A stretch of DNA of 64,000 bases from Meghimatium bilineatum (GCA_034231615.1 CM067311.1:23691967-23755966), one strand, 5' to 3'; shown: positions 34,000-45,204, counted from the stretch's first letter. Made by a program: numbers and translations. The notes: generated from the sequence alone by a model not told the origin.

Positions 34000-34185
34000 T
34001 ATGTTCACAGCTGATTTTACAGCTGATGAAACCACATATGATTATGTTCACAGATTATGTTCACAGCTGATGAAACCACATATGATTATGTTCACAGATT
34101 ATGTTCACAGCTGATGAGACCACATATGATTATGTTCACAGATTATGTTCACAGCTGATTTTACAGCTGATGAAACCACATATGA
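34000..34185. repeat. ~44-bp repeat, about 4 copies
   Basis: Unit 'gattatgttcacagctgatg' with 'aaccacatatgattatgtt'. Variants differ by an extra 'attttacagctg'. Confidence 0.88.
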
Positions 34186-34189
34186 GAAA

Positions 34190-35470
34190 TAATTTGTTCG
34201 TGTGCTCACAGTTGGGAAGCCTCACCCAGAGTGTTCCTATTGTGATAGTAACACATTGTTTCTGATATGATAAGAGATTGGGTTCATTATGGGGAAAAGT
34301 GCCTACATTCCAACTATTAAATATCATGCGTAGTTTATTTCAACTTTGTTATAGTGTGCGTAGCTTTCACGACGTCACTGGAATCACGTCACTAGCAAAA
34401 CATATTGTCACAAAAACAAAATGGCTAATTTTATAGAAGATATCTGTTTATTGAACATGCCGGCTACGGTTACGTTTGTTACAGACTCGTGGAGGTGAAA
34501 ATATAAAACACAGTGAAAAGGATCATCTAATGGGGGACATTGAGCGGGTGGGGAATCCTCAGTCCGTAGCGCGTAGATCGATGCATCCGGTAGCAGTCCT
34601 AGAGACTGCAAAATGCGTACTGCATCTTTATCGATACTTATGCGATGCTGCTTATTTGCTCCTATTTTGTTTTTCGCTTATCGCTGCATTCCAACTTTTT
34701 AATATAATATTATTTTTTTGTTCCGCAAAAAATGTAAGCATCTCTCTCCGTAAAGCAGTGTGGTTTGTTTTCGAAATTACACCCCCGGTTATTGACACTA
34801 TTTTCAGTTATCAGTCCCAGCTACACCAGTGTCATGAAACGTTAAACATTGTTCATACCAGTTTGAAAATATTTTCTGTCGAGTAAATAAGCGTGTAGAA
34901 CACTTAAACATTGCTAGAAATTGTTCACTGTCCATAACTAGACACCCATAAAACACACTTTAATATGGTATTCTAGAATGAACGTTGGTTGGTTGGTAGT
35001 TGGTTGCTGATTCATCGGTTGCTGATTCATTTGACCAAATGCCATTAAATGACATTATATTGCTGGGAAGTCTGTGGATTTTCGGCCCATCCCGAGACAG
35101 AGCCAGAGATGAACTATAACACCTCCAGGAAGGTAGGTTTCAACCTATGCACTGCTCCGAGCCACTGCAACCAAGATAGGGTTCACTGTGCTCATTCCCC
35201 GCCACCAATTGACTACTGGTTACACCGAACTTCTCTATTGCTCCAGGCATGCAACCAAATGTTCAAGTCAGAAGGATTGTCATGTCCTGAGTCACTGTGC
35301 CTCTATGATGGGTCTCAGCCATAGGAAAAAACAGTACTGTTAGTTTCCTCCTCCCCAGTGCTGCACAGCACATCTCTGGCTCCCTCCCAACCATAGATGG
35401 TGTATGCATATATTCAAGTAAACATGAAACACAATTCAACAACAAAATAACAGCACAAGGAGCATAATTG
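34190..35470. other. Spacer, nothing recognised
   Basis: A 136-codon open frame at 34476-34886 is hydrophobic with no recognised domain. It has no supporting splice or promoter context, so I do not call it a gene. Confidence 0.4.
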
Positions 35471-35474
35471 TATA

Positions 35475-35610
35475 GATGATGTGCCATGAAGCTTCTATAA
35501 GAAGATACCCTCAATATAACGGCATGTCATCTACTAAGGTTTTCTGTTGCATGGATGGTTTGTCTAGTGGGTCATTGGTGAGACCCACAGATGCAACCAC
35601 ATGCGTCTAG
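35475..35610 (-). repeat. Dispersed repeat, inverted partner of 10705-10850
   Basis: Reverse complement of 10705-10850 through 'gccatgaagcttctataag', 'tactaaggttttctgttgc' and 'gtgagaccca'. Confidence 0.75.
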
Positions 35611-35703
35611 AATGAACGTAGGAGATATCAAATCCTTGCAACTATAACACAAGTATAGCACTATTAGACTTTCATGCGTAATATAATACAAATGTTTGCT
35701 ATA

Positions 35704-35973
35704 CTCTGTTCACTTTAAGAGTGAAGTGGGTCAGTGCTTCTGATTTGTTGTTGATCGCAGAATGCATTATAATCATTATACTCGATTGTTAAGTGCTCAA
35801 TAATATTGTTTTTAAATTTCGTTTTTGATGTTTTTATTTTAATGTTTAAATATTATTTTACTTGTTTTGAATAATATTGCTTTTACATGTCATCAGCTGT
35901 TTAAATATCACATGATGTCGCGGAGTAATACAGGGGTGTGTTTTGACCCACTTCGCTCTTAAAGTTAACAGAG
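35704..35973. mobile_element. 270-bp Tc1/mariner-like MITE
   Basis: Terminal inverted repeats of about 30 bp: left 'ctctgttcactttaagagtg', right 'ctcttaaagttaacagag'. Both are flanked by TA (35702-35703, 35974-35975). The interior is AT-rich and non-coding. TA targets and this layout are typical of Tc1/mariner derivatives. Confidence 0.82.
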
Positions 35974-36216
35974 TATAGACATAGAAAATGTCACAACCGT
36001 CACACACACCCCCCCCCATATCTCCTTCCACCCCGGGGGTTATGATCATCACGTGACCCCAGTGGTTATATATGAGGACTGATCACCTACATTCCACCTT
36101 TCTCTTCAAAGTTAAACACGAACATCTTGATGCAAAGCAAGGTCTTACTACGAACGTTGCAACGTCACAGTAGAAGGCGGTTATAAACAAATATCTGTGG
36201 TATTGCATTTACACAG

Positions 36217-36244
36217 TTCGTGTTATATTAGTTTATAACACGAA
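36217..36244. other. Small perfect hairpin
   Basis: 'ttcgtgttata' and 'tataacacgaa' form 11-bp arms around a short loop. No U-run follows, and its role is unknown. Confidence 0.5.
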
Positions 36245-36274
36245 AATTTCAAAAGGAACACCAGGCCAAAATAG

Positions 36275-36370
36275 AACCGACGTCATCAGCCGCTACAACA
36301 TGAAGGATTTAATGAAGCGGGGGTGTAAGCACCGTACTAATACACGTCCAGTGTGCGAAGATGATAATCA
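36275..36370 (+). mobile_element. RNase H LINE C-terminal scrap
   Basis: Reads 'DVISRYNMKDLMKRGCKH', then 'RPVCEDDN'. Same end as 30075-30180. Confidence 0.6.
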
Positions 36371-36479
36371 ACATATATAAACCTAAACCTAATTAAACTA
36401 TTCCCTTTCTATGTGTTTTTAAACCTTACCGATAGCTTTGTTAGTTCTGCAGAACTCTAACACAAGAGAGTTCTTCAGT

Positions 36480-36915
36480 GTTATATAACCCCTATATTAA
36501 TATATGGGTGCAAGTCTTGGACAATAAACAAACTGGAAAGTGGGAAATTAGAGGCAACAGAGATGTAGTTCTACAGAAGAATGCTGAGAATACCATGGAC
36601 TGCCAGGAAATCTAATGTAGAGGTGTTGAAAGAGTCAAATGCGATACGGACCTTAATCAACAATATAAGAAAAAGGCAATCTTCTTTTTTTGGCCACTTC
36701 ATGAGACAGGCAGGTTTAGAGAATATAGTCACAACAGGCAAAATTGAAGGCAATAGAGACAGAGGGCGACGACGTGAGAAAATATTAGACAGTTTGACAA
36801 CCTGGCACGGCAAGGAAACAACAACGACTTTGATACATAATACTGTGGACATAGAGATGTGGAGAGCCATGACCGCCTACGCCAGCCGGCATGGCACCTG
36901 ATAATGATGACTGAT
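36480..36915 (+). mobile_element. LINE RT C-terminal fragment
   Basis: Reads 'NPYINIWVQVLDNKQT' upstream, then 'EFYRRMLRIPWTARKSNVEV', 'FFGHFMRQAGLENIV' and 'NRDRGRRREKILDSLTTW'. It ends 'MTAYASRHGT' with a stop and a 'tgataatgatgactgata' tail. A different family from LINE-1T, with one frameshift at its start. Confidence 0.85.
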
Positions 36916-36989
36916 AGCTTGTCAAACTGGGAATCGCGTCCTTGAATCAGTGTTACCAGTATAGCTAGACAATGTACGAGAATCGTAAG

Positions 36990-37290
36990 AGAAGGCCGTG
37001 TGTTTCTGGGACTCGAAGGGGGAGCAAAGAATAACAACACTGTTAACCTTCCATGCACGTCGTAAGAGACAGCAGAAGAGATTTTGAGTTAAATTGGCTA
37101 TCCCATCCTACATAGGGTCAAATTGACCAGGAAGCCACTTCACTTGCATGTGTCATGCAGAAAGACGTAGCTAGGCTGTATACAATGACACAACACATTC
37201 CATGACACAACCATGACACAACACATTCCTTCTCTGGTCTACATCCTGCTAATCTGCAGAAGTTTGAGAACCAACGCAGAAGAAAACTGT
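36990..37290 (+). mobile_element. SINE-X copy with an internal duplication
   Basis: 'gaagggggagcaaagaataa' head through 'ctacatcctgctaatctgc' and 'aacgcagaagaaa'. The stretch 'acaacacattcc' is duplicated (about 37187-37228). Confidence 0.82.
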
Positions 37291-37424
37291 ACGAGAAATT
37301 TTGACATTGAGTATTTTTTTTTAAATCCTGCAACTATGACGTGGCACATCTGGTAGTTAGTAGATACTCTCGACAACATAAGAACTGTTGGTTAATTAGA
37401 AAACAGTTTTCTAATATGATTCAC

Positions 37425-37530
37425 GTGACTTTTCCCGTTGCTTTCATTGGTCACTTTGTGTATACTTTGTATTGACAGCCAATGAAAATTACAGGAATAG
37501 TAAAATGAGTGATTTTATAAAGCTGTTTTA
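37425..37530. mobile_element. Foldback family copy
   Basis: 'cccgttgctttcattgg' and 'ccaatgaaaattacagg' are inverted around a ~40-bp centre, followed by 'agtgattttataaagctgtt'. Family also at 0.69, 49.57 and 62.45 kb. Confidence 0.68.
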
Positions 37531-37979
37531 GATAGCTGTACCACAAGAACACCGTGGAAAATGAAGCCTTCATCTTTAAGAAATGGTTCAGCTGCAGATT
37601 AGCACCTCGTCTGGAAAAAAAAATGAAAAAAAAGACGAATACTGGGTACATAACTAAAGTACCAAATTTGTCTCATAACATAGAGCTTAACTTAAACTCG
37701 TCTCGTGACATAGAGTTTAACTCAAACTCATCTCGTGACATAGACCGTAACTCTCACCAATATAAGACCTATGAATCAAAACAAGCCCTTTATATGTCAT
37801 TTTTCGATTATTTAGGTGATTTTTATTGATCGGTGTTGGCAGACGACACAAAATATATACATAGTGACCAACGAACCTCACGGTAATAATCAAAATCATT
37901 ATGAATGAAGGTTGGCTTTAACCCAGCTCTTAGTTCTCCTATTGGAATCATTCATGGACACTCTTGAGTAGGACGCTTC

Positions 37980-38690
37980 TTCGCATGCAACTGACACACT
38001 GCTGAGAGCTGAAGTATTCTAGGCGTGAAATAAAGATCTTCTTCTTCTTCTGCGTTCGTTCTCAAACTCCTGCAGATTAGCAGGATGTAGTCCGGAGTAC
38101 GGAATTCGTTGTGTCATGGTTTACATGATTGCTGCGATATCTGCGCCTTTCGGTCTGACACATCTGACTTTAGCATGGCTTTGGTCACTGACACTATATG
38201 GGATGGGACAGCCAACTCCATCCCATAACCTCCGTAGTCGCCTTTTACGACATGCGTGGAAGGTAATAAGTGTTGCTATTCTTTGCTCCCCTTTTGGGCC
38301 AAATCAACACTTGGGTGTATCTGAATGACCACACTCCACTCCACATAAGCTCAAGCAATTGACACACTGCTGAGAGCTGCAGTATTCTAGGCGTGAAATA
38401 AAGATCTGAATGACCACACTCCACTCCACATAAGCTCAAGCAATTGACACACTGCTGAGAGCTGCAGTATTCTAGGCGTGAAATAAAGATCTGAATGACC
38501 ACACTCCACTCCACATAAGCTCAAGCAATTGACACACTGCTGAGAGCTGCAGTATTCTAGGCGTGAAATAAAGATCTGAATGACCACACTCCACTCCACA
38601 TAAGCTCAAGCAATTGACACACTGCTGAGAGCTGCAGTATTCTAGGCGTGAAATAAAGATCTGAATGACCACACTCCACTCCACATAAGA
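37980..38690. repeat. 85-bp minisatellite, about 5 copies, split by SINE-X
   Basis: Unit contains 'gaatgaccacactccactcc', 'aattgacacactgctgagag' and 'ctgcagtattctaggcgtg'. One partial copy (37980-38033) lies left of the SINE and four lie right of it (from 38317). Confidence 0.93.
38036..38316 (-). mobile_element. SINE-X inserted in the 85-bp array
   Basis: Minus-strand copy almost identical to 13027-13306, with the CTT tail at left after 'aaataaagatc'. Array sequence resumes at about 38317 ('atctgaatgacc'). Only 'atct' can be called as shared flank. Confidence 0.88.
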
Positions 38691-38750
38691 CGAATGACAG
38701 TGCCCCGGTATAATACTATTGATGATCACGATAAGAATTAAGTGAAACTT

Positions 38751-38905
38751 GTGCTGGACCTCGGGCGTCCAGACAACAGAGTGGCCAACCGTGGTGCAAA
38801 TAACCAGTTTTACTGTGGAACTTGCAGCACAACGTACTTCTCGTTCCCCGGCGGAAATCACACGATATATTCGTTGTGGATATATGAGAGCGAACTCAGA
38901 AGAAG
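38751..38905 (+). mobile_element. SINE-Y copy with near-perfect TSD
   Basis: Flanked by 'aagtgaaactt' (38740-38750) and 'aagtgcaactt' (38906-38916), 10 of 11 identical. From 'gtgctggacctcgggcgtcc' to a GAA tail. Second copy at 11488-11693. Confidence 0.82.
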
Positions 38906-39499
38906 AAGTGCAACTTGCTCGTAATTTATGGAGATAGTGACAAATTAAAAATATACGTGCTCTAGCCGCAACTTTCGACGGGCAATAGGCTGCTATTGCG
39001 AGAAAGGCAAACTACACAATGAGAAACACTGGGCACAATTAAGGTTAAGTAGTAGGAAATTAATATGTATCTGTGGTAAGGCACGAATCTTTAAACCCCA
39101 GGCCCGAGTCTATCTTTTTTTTCATATTGTTGAGTATGACTAATTTGAATATGGGAATAACTGACCCTAATACTCTAAATAATTAACCTGCAATATTGTA
39201 TTTGTGCTGAGTTGGTGCGCAGGTCGATAGAACGTGTCGCGCACGAAATTTATCTCTGCGCTTTTAAATCAGGAACTACGAAGCTAACAAAATGTACCAT
39301 CTCAAAAAGTGATTTGCGAATGGTATTTTGCTTTTTGAAAAATTACTGTCTCATCTGCGGGACCCAACACACGATTAATATGGAAGTACCCTGGGAGTTC
39401 CGGTTACCAACTTCAAGATGGCGGACGTATGTTTCAGTTCTCGATTCCTTTGGATACGTCGACGATTTAACAAATTGTCATTGTAAAACTCCCAGTGTT

Positions 39500-39778
39500 T
39501 CTGTAACGGATGTTATAGTTCTTAGCAATATCGGTCACGTAATTAGAATGAAGGAAGACATAATCCCACGACAAGCCTTCATGTGGACACCAGACGCGGA
39601 AAGAAAACAGGGAAGACCAAAAACAACGCTCAGAAGAACATTTATGAATGAATTAAAATCAACAGGCATAAATACACAAGACCTGCAATCCCTAGCAACT
39701 GACCGACATGCATGGAGAACTATAACATCCGCCCTATGTGCCAAACATGGTAAAAGAAGTACTGACTGACTGACCATG
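39500..39778 (+). mobile_element. LINE C-terminal fragment with (CTGA)n tail
   Basis: Reads 'NIGHVIRMKEDIIPRQAFMW', 'GRPKTTLRRTFMNELK' and 'ATDRHAWRTITSALCAKHGK', then a stop inside 'actgactgactgacc'. Same superfamily as 1015-1219. The open frame to its left (39212 onward) is unrelated sequence. Confidence 0.85.
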
Positions 39779-39884
39779 CGCGAAGTCCAATAAAGTAAAC
39801 CCTACCAAACGCCTGAAATTGTAGCAAAAAATTACAATACAGTGACTTGCAATGTATATCATAGAAAACGATTAAGGTATTCTG

Positions 39885-40020
39885 GGTGTTGGAGTTGGCT
39901 GTTCTGTCCCATAGAGGGTCACTTATACCATTAAGTCACGCTAAAGTTGGTCGTGTTGTGCGGAAAGTGCAGATATCGAAGCTAAAGTTAAATCTATGAC
40001 ACAATGAGTGTTGTTCCCCG
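39885..40020 (+). mobile_element. SINE-X internal fragment
   Basis: 'ttggagttggctgttctgtc' with 'catagagggtcac' and 'gctaaagttggtcgtg' corresponds to the SINE-X middle. Diverged. Confidence 0.6.
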
Positions 40021-40184
40021 GCGTGCATCGTGCTATCCAGGAGGAGTTAGCGAGTACAGAAACATAAGAAAATTCTCTTTTCTGTAGGGCCATTATTTTA
40101 AAAATAAAAATGTTGAATATAGAGAAGAATAAAATATAGGCATATCTCTTATAGCGAGACATGTTCCTTTCATGAACGTATCGT

Positions 40185-40340
40185 CGAAGTCGGGTGTGTC
40201 GGACAACTGGCGCAAATAAAATGGTGACACGACGCATTTCTGTTTTCTGGACTACATCCTGCTTGGAATCTAATAGAAATATTGTCCTGCTACAGGAGAG
40301 ATCTGGTTCAAATTTAAGAATTAACGCGCAAAAATTTTAA
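40185..40340 (+). mobile_element. SINE 3' module copy
   Basis: 'agtcgggtgtgtcgg', 'tggactacatcctgcttgga' and 'aggagagatctggttc', ending 'ttaacgcgcaaaaa'. The longest representative of this module in the window. Confidence 0.65.
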
Positions 40341-40344
40341 AAAA

Positions 40345-41400
40345 ATTAAAAAAATTCGTTGTCTTTTGTTCAGTTTGGTTATATCAAATCTGTCCCCAAA
40401 AAAGATAATGGTGGTCTTGATTCAGGTAGTGATGTCACCATGACTTCCAAGATACTCCCTCAGGATAGAGAACGATTGTTTAATAGCCAGTCCAATTTTG
40501 GTGGCTTATAAAAGGATCTGTTTTACGTCATCCTGGGTTCCCATAACTTGCAGTACAGCAAAACTAATAATTTAATTGTCTTGGAAAGATAACATATATT
40601 GATGCAATGTGTGATTTATGCGTGATATATATATTTAAGAATCAATCTATGGGTTTCCCATAGCGTGTAGTGCAACAAAGCTCCTGTAGTGACGTACATC
40701 GAGGACAGCGCTGGGTTTTTCCTAACTAGATCTGGGGTTTGGGCAGTCGTATAGAAATATTTGGGCCACATTTGTCTTAATTTGGACTTTACTTAGGAAA
40801 TCTGAGATTTGGTACTAGGAATTTAACCAAAAGACGGATAAACCCTCTCCATCTTAACTGATATTTTTTTTAAAAAAGGCCACCACAAGAAGTCTTATGG
40901 AAACGATGCTTGCACACGGAAATGGGAGAAAGACCATTTTTTAAAGGCAAATGAGTCTTTCTTGCGGAAGACATATCACAAGCCTTGGTCATATCTAGAT
41001 GCAATATATAGTCTGAGGTTATCTGTTATTTAGGTAGTTCATGGATTATTTCTGAAACGTCAGTGGTAACATTGGTGGCGTAGAATTATGAATACCAGCC
41101 ATGGGAGTTGTCAACAAGGCGCAAATGGAATATCAAGTAGATGTTTGAAGAGATAATAAAAACTGAATTATTTTTTCATTGAATTCATTGTCTGGTATTC
41201 TTTCATGTAATATGTTTTATATCTATGTAAATCACATTCTTTCACGTGTAAATAAGGGCGGCAAAATTATTTTGTTTGCTAGCGAGTAAAAACTTGCAAA
41301 ACAAGTTCCCTGTGCTAGTTAAAACAACTTGAAGAAAATCGTGTCAAATTATCGACTCGTCCTCCCCGCATAACCTCATCTGTTTGAGTGTACAGATGAA
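40345..41400. other. AT-rich spacer with half of a local duplication
   Basis: 40570-40660 ('gtcttggaaagataacatat', 'tgatttatgcgtgata') is repeated at 41410-41495. No other feature is supported. Confidence 0.6.
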
Positions 41401-41409
41401 GGGTATAAT

Positions 41410-41495
41410 TTGAATGTCTTGGAAAGATAACATATATTCATGCAGTGTTTGATTTATGCGTGATACCTATATTTAAGAGTCAATACATGACCTAG
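41410..41495 (+). repeat. Second copy of the 40570-40660 direct repeat
   Basis: About 85 bp with roughly 85% identity and the same orientation, 840 bp apart. Confidence 0.75.
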
Positions 41496-41499
41496 TACG

Positions 41500-42055
41500 T
41501 ACACATATATTTGCATACATATAATTGCCTCCAATGTTTGAAAGCTCTTTGATTTTTCTTTACTGACCTACTTCCCATATTATAATTTGAAAAAGAAACT
41601 CCTCTTCGGTTACGCCTCATGAAATTTTAACATTTTCAAACGCTGAAAACCTAATTATCTTTACATATACAATGTTTACCCTTCGAGCTCTAGATGATGA
41701 TGGGCAGTGTTGCCAGATGATTAGAACTGTTTATCATCAAACTTGGTTATACGTTTTGCCGAAAATGGATTAACTTCACAACTACTAAAAGCATGTAGAA
41801 TGTTCAAGAATGCTACATTTCTATAACCTTGTATTACCTTTCCCAAATTAGCAAATTTAATTCATTGCACAGTGACAAATATATGCTACTGCAAGCTTAA
41901 TTTTGGTTCTCTTAACACATTTGATTTCGATTCTGAGCTTTATCTGGCCAGGAAAGCAATGAGTGTGCGTTTATGCATAGTAATATATTATACATTTTAC
42001 TTTTCATTATGTAGTTACTAAAGTTATAGTTAAATAAATTGTCCCTACTAATTAT
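41500..42055. other. AT-rich spacer, nothing recognised
   Basis: No open frame or repeat worth a call. Confidence 0.5.
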
Positions 42056-42059
42056 TGCT

Positions 42060-42310
42060 AGTTAGAAAGTAATTTAGTCTGGTTAGTTAGTTAATTAGTT
42101 GCTTACCTAGCTAGCTTTCTAACTAACTACTAACTAACTACCTAACTAACCAAATACTAAACTAACCAACAAACACACTAATTAACAAATTAACGGACTA
42201 GCTAGCTAAGTTAGTCTGTTAATTGGTTTTCAGTGTGTTTGTTGGGTATTTAGTTAGTTGGTTGATTAGGTGGTTAGATAGTTAGTTCGTTAGTTAGTGA
42301 TTCGACATAT
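42060..42310. repeat. TTAG-rich imperfect inverted repeat
   Basis: (TTAG)-type tracts on the left become (CTAA)-type in the centre and (TTAG) again on the right. 'aaccaacaaacacactaatt' (about 42156) pairs imperfectly with 'cagtgtgtttgttgggtatt' (about 42231). A 'gctagct' palindrome lies in the middle. Confidence 0.75.
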
Positions 42311-42410
42311 GCTTGTTCTATATATTTTCAATATGCTTTATATCTGTCCATAGTGTTCTTAACATTATTCTATAACACAATAAGTGTTATCATGAATCAA
42401 CGTTTCCTGT

Positions 42411-42645
42411 TGATATTTACTTTTGCCTTGTGTTACTACAGCCCTAGAATTTCAATTATCGGGTACCAACACCGAAGTTTTATCTATAAAAGAGAATTCC
42501 TGCGGGAGTTTAAAATCAAACGTTAAAATATGTGAGGCTGCCATATTATTCACTCTGCCATCATCATCATTAAGGGCCGCCTCCGCAAAGAAGGTTGGCC
42601 TTAACGGACATTCAACAACTGATGTTTCTTGGTGGTCTTGGTGGT
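42411..42645. repeat. Duplicated segment, copy 1 (partner 45205-45425)
   Basis: Shares 'tgccttgtgttactacagcc', 'caacaccgaagttttatcta' and 'ctgccatattattcactctg' with 45205-45425. Both copies run into the same minus-strand LINE-1T 3' end ('catcatcattaagggccg'). Confidence 0.85.
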
Positions 42646-42659
42646 ACTGCTTCTGTACT

Positions 42660-43330
42660 GCTTCTACATAATTTGTTACTATTATGCTAATTGTTCAAGA
42701 TTCACATGCACACATCATAATTGGTTGTGTATTACTTCCTAGAGATTTCTATCCCATTGCTTTTTCTTTGTTGTGATTTTACTTGTTGATTAAATAATTT
42801 GAGTCTCCTGGCTACATTTCTTCGACATTGTAAATACTTTGATGTTTACTGTACACTTATCTAATAAAGCTAAGTTATTATTTCATTAATAATTATATTT
42901 TTGTACTTAATTTCACATTTTCTTTGCACGATGTATTTTCTTATCGTGTAATTTCGCATACTTGTATTGCTTTTTATTTTATTTGACTCTATTCCAATTG
43001 TCGATAGTTTCTATTGACTACATAATCTCTTGGTCTTGAGCGTATTATCCCTTCATTTCTATGTTTGTTTGTCTCTATCTTGATAAAGACCTGTTTATCG
43101 AAATGTCTTGTTCTTTATTGTAGGTTCTACGTTAAACCATTTTATAATTTGTAAAAAAAAATGTCTAACCTCTTTTTCAGTAATAATGGTTTTAATTACA
43201 CACAATCTGCTCCCTCTTTGCCGAAACCACTACCCACACGCACCCACAACGTTTGTTTGAATGCCAAGTTTTTAATTACCACAAACAATATCACAGACGT
43301 AAACAAGTGACGTGGTTATTGACAACGCCT
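42660..43330. other. T-rich region with a GATAAAG/CGAAATGTC motif
   Basis: T-rich tract, then 'cttgataaagacctgtttat' and 'cgaaatgtc' near 43078-43107. This parallels 31671 and 62231. No gene. Confidence 0.4.
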
Positions 43331-43334
43331 GTCC

Positions 43335-43405
43335 TAGATCCGGTGTCTGGGTGTTTTTTTAAACAAAAATTTTTGTTTAAAAAAAACACCCAGACACCGG
43401 ATCTA
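43335..43405. mobile_element. 71-bp near-perfect palindrome
   Basis: 'tagatccggtgtctgggtg' and 'cacccagacaccggatcta' are exact inverse arms that continue through T7/A8 runs to an AAAATTTT centre; the only mismatch is one base in run length. Outer 'gacaacgc' (43321) and 'gcgttgtc' (43433) are also inverted, hinting at a larger foldback element of about 120 bp. Confidence 0.85.
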
Positions 43406-43689
43406 AATTTAAATTTGTATCAAATTAACACAGCGTTGTCAGCTCAAAATTCAAATTGTCAATATAGGCATATAATAATAACTAATTAAAAGATAATAAT
43501 AATAATAAATAATTAAAGTAAGCATAACTATGTAGGACATGGTTGTTTAATTTAACTGTTGTGTATGTAAGCTTCACTTCGTACATACAATTGTTACGCA
43601 AATACAATTAAGACTATGGGATTTCGAACCACGAGGTAATTAGAGAAAGTTGAGTTTGTGTGACGGGCCCTATACAACCGGAGTTGGAT

Positions 43690-43830
43690 GTGTTCGGCCA
43701 TTAGCACACGTAAAACGGTGACAAAACATATCATTCTCTGAACTGTGTGCTACTGGAAATCTAATACGACCATTGTCCCACTATGAGATTGTCCCACTAT
43801 GAGATTGTCCCACTATGAGAGCGAATGTAA
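43690..43830 (+). mobile_element. SINE 3' module with short tandem duplication
   Basis: 'attctctgaactgtgtgcta' and 'ggaaatctaatacgaccatt', then three copies of 'gtcccactatgagatt'. Confidence 0.58.
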
Positions 43831-43899
43831 AATGGACTAGAACAGGAAAAACTAAAATGACGGGAACAGGAAAAGACTAAAAACTAACAGGAGGGAACA

Positions 43900-44217
43900 G
43901 GAAAAGCTAAAATGAATATATCAGGAAAAGAATAGGTATAGTATCTTGTACAGATTACATAGAGAGAGAAAAGTTCAAGTGGTTTGGCCACATTATGAGA
44001 ATGCATAACGAAAAGTTGCCCGTACAAGCATATAACCAAATGAGATTAAGGTACAAAGCCAGAGGAAGACCACGGAAAAGATGGATAGAAAACGTCAGTG
44101 ACATCCTGAACAGACACGGTCATAGCACTTCCGAGGCTACATATCTATCTTTAGAACGCAAGCTCGAGCTCCAATCAACCCTACGCTTAACGGCAAGAGT
44201 GGATCACAAACCACCTG
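43900..44217 (+). mobile_element. LINE RT C-terminal fragment
   Basis: Reads 'REKFKWFGHIMRMHNEKLP', 'RYKARGRPRKRWIENVSD' and 'ILNRHGHSTSEAT'. Cut on its right side by the LINE insertion at 44230. Confidence 0.82.
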
Positions 44218-44229
44218 GGGAAAGACAAT

Positions 44230-45085
44230 TCTTCTTCTTCTTTCGTTCACTTGAAACATGTCTATATCTGTAATTCTGTCTCCTTAATAAAACTCACTGT
44301 CTTTTGTAGTTCATACAGTGTCCCATAGAGTTTTGATTCCAGTGTTGTTTCCTCTGGCCAATATGTCTGCCTCAGCGTTTCATGCTCAGAACACTCTTGA
44401 AGTATATGTTTGGCACTCTGTGCTGCCTGTCCACATGTACACATGGCTGTGTTGCCAATCTTGAACTTTGTATACATGTGACTGCGGAGTCGGTTGTGTC
44501 CTGTTCTGAGACGTAGAATTATAACTTGTTCTGGTCTGTTCATAATATGATAGTCATCTTGTGTTGGTGTTTGTGGCTTTCTTATTGACTTGATCATCTG
44601 TTTTTTCTGATGGTAGGTGATTGGTATATCTGGTTGGTCTTCGGCAGCACCTTCCTTAGCCAGTTGGTCTGCTTTTTCATTTCCTGGTATTCCACAGTGA
44701 GAGGGTATCCACTGCATGGTTACCCTATACTGGTAAGACAATTCACTAAGTAGTTTTTTCAAGTCTGTTAGTTTTTCAGACTGGAGAGCTTGAAGCACTG
44801 ACCTTGCATCTGTCAGGAATACCACAGGCTGTAGGTCAGAGTTGGAGTTCAGCAGTTTTTTAGCTGCCACACTAATTGCCTGGATTTCTGCATCATAATT
44901 ATTGCAGAATTTTCCTGTCGGTGTTCTGATTGTATCTCTAGGCTTGTGTGGATATTCTATATATACACCTGCACCTCCATTCCTCACGGCATTCTGTGCT
45001 GACCCATCTGTGTATAATCTGACCCATATATCTTGTGGATATTCCTCATCCAGGAAACTGAGGGTGACTGTCCTTCGCTGCACAC
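44230..45085 (-). mobile_element. Young RNase H LINE insertion, intact 273-codon RNase H frame
   Basis: 856-bp insertion flanked by the 12-bp TSD 'gggaaagacaat' at 44218-44229 and 45086-45097. The minus frame 45083-44262 is uninterrupted. RNase H catalytic residues by position: D26 (YTDGS), E66 (DAEIQAI), D92 (LTDARS), H129 (SHCGIPGNE) and D139 (KADQLA). A linker 'ILRLRTGHNRLRSHMYTKF' follows, then a Cys/His cluster 'CTCGQAAQSAKHILQECSEH', the end 'YELQKTVSFIKETELQI' and a GAA-repeat tail. The RT is absent through 5' truncation, so it is non-autonomous. The frame begins with non-native residues and is a relic, but its integrity indicates recent insertion. Confidence 0.92.
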
Positions 45086-45204
45086 GGGAAAGACAATAAA
45101 AACATCAATATTTACAAATAGAACATGCTAACAATAGTCGATTGTCTCGTTGTTAATATGTTTAGTTTTAAATACTGGTAACACTTATACATTTTGCTGT
45201 TGAT

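Noticed and set aside
34476-34886. 136-codon open frame as a possible membrane protein gene
   Set aside because: Hydrophobic because of T-rich DNA, with no recognised domain, upstream signal or splice context.
42060-42310. Telomere-like repeat
   Set aside because: TTAG and CTAA words are mixed in both orientations and are not the TTAGGG repeat expected in molluscs.
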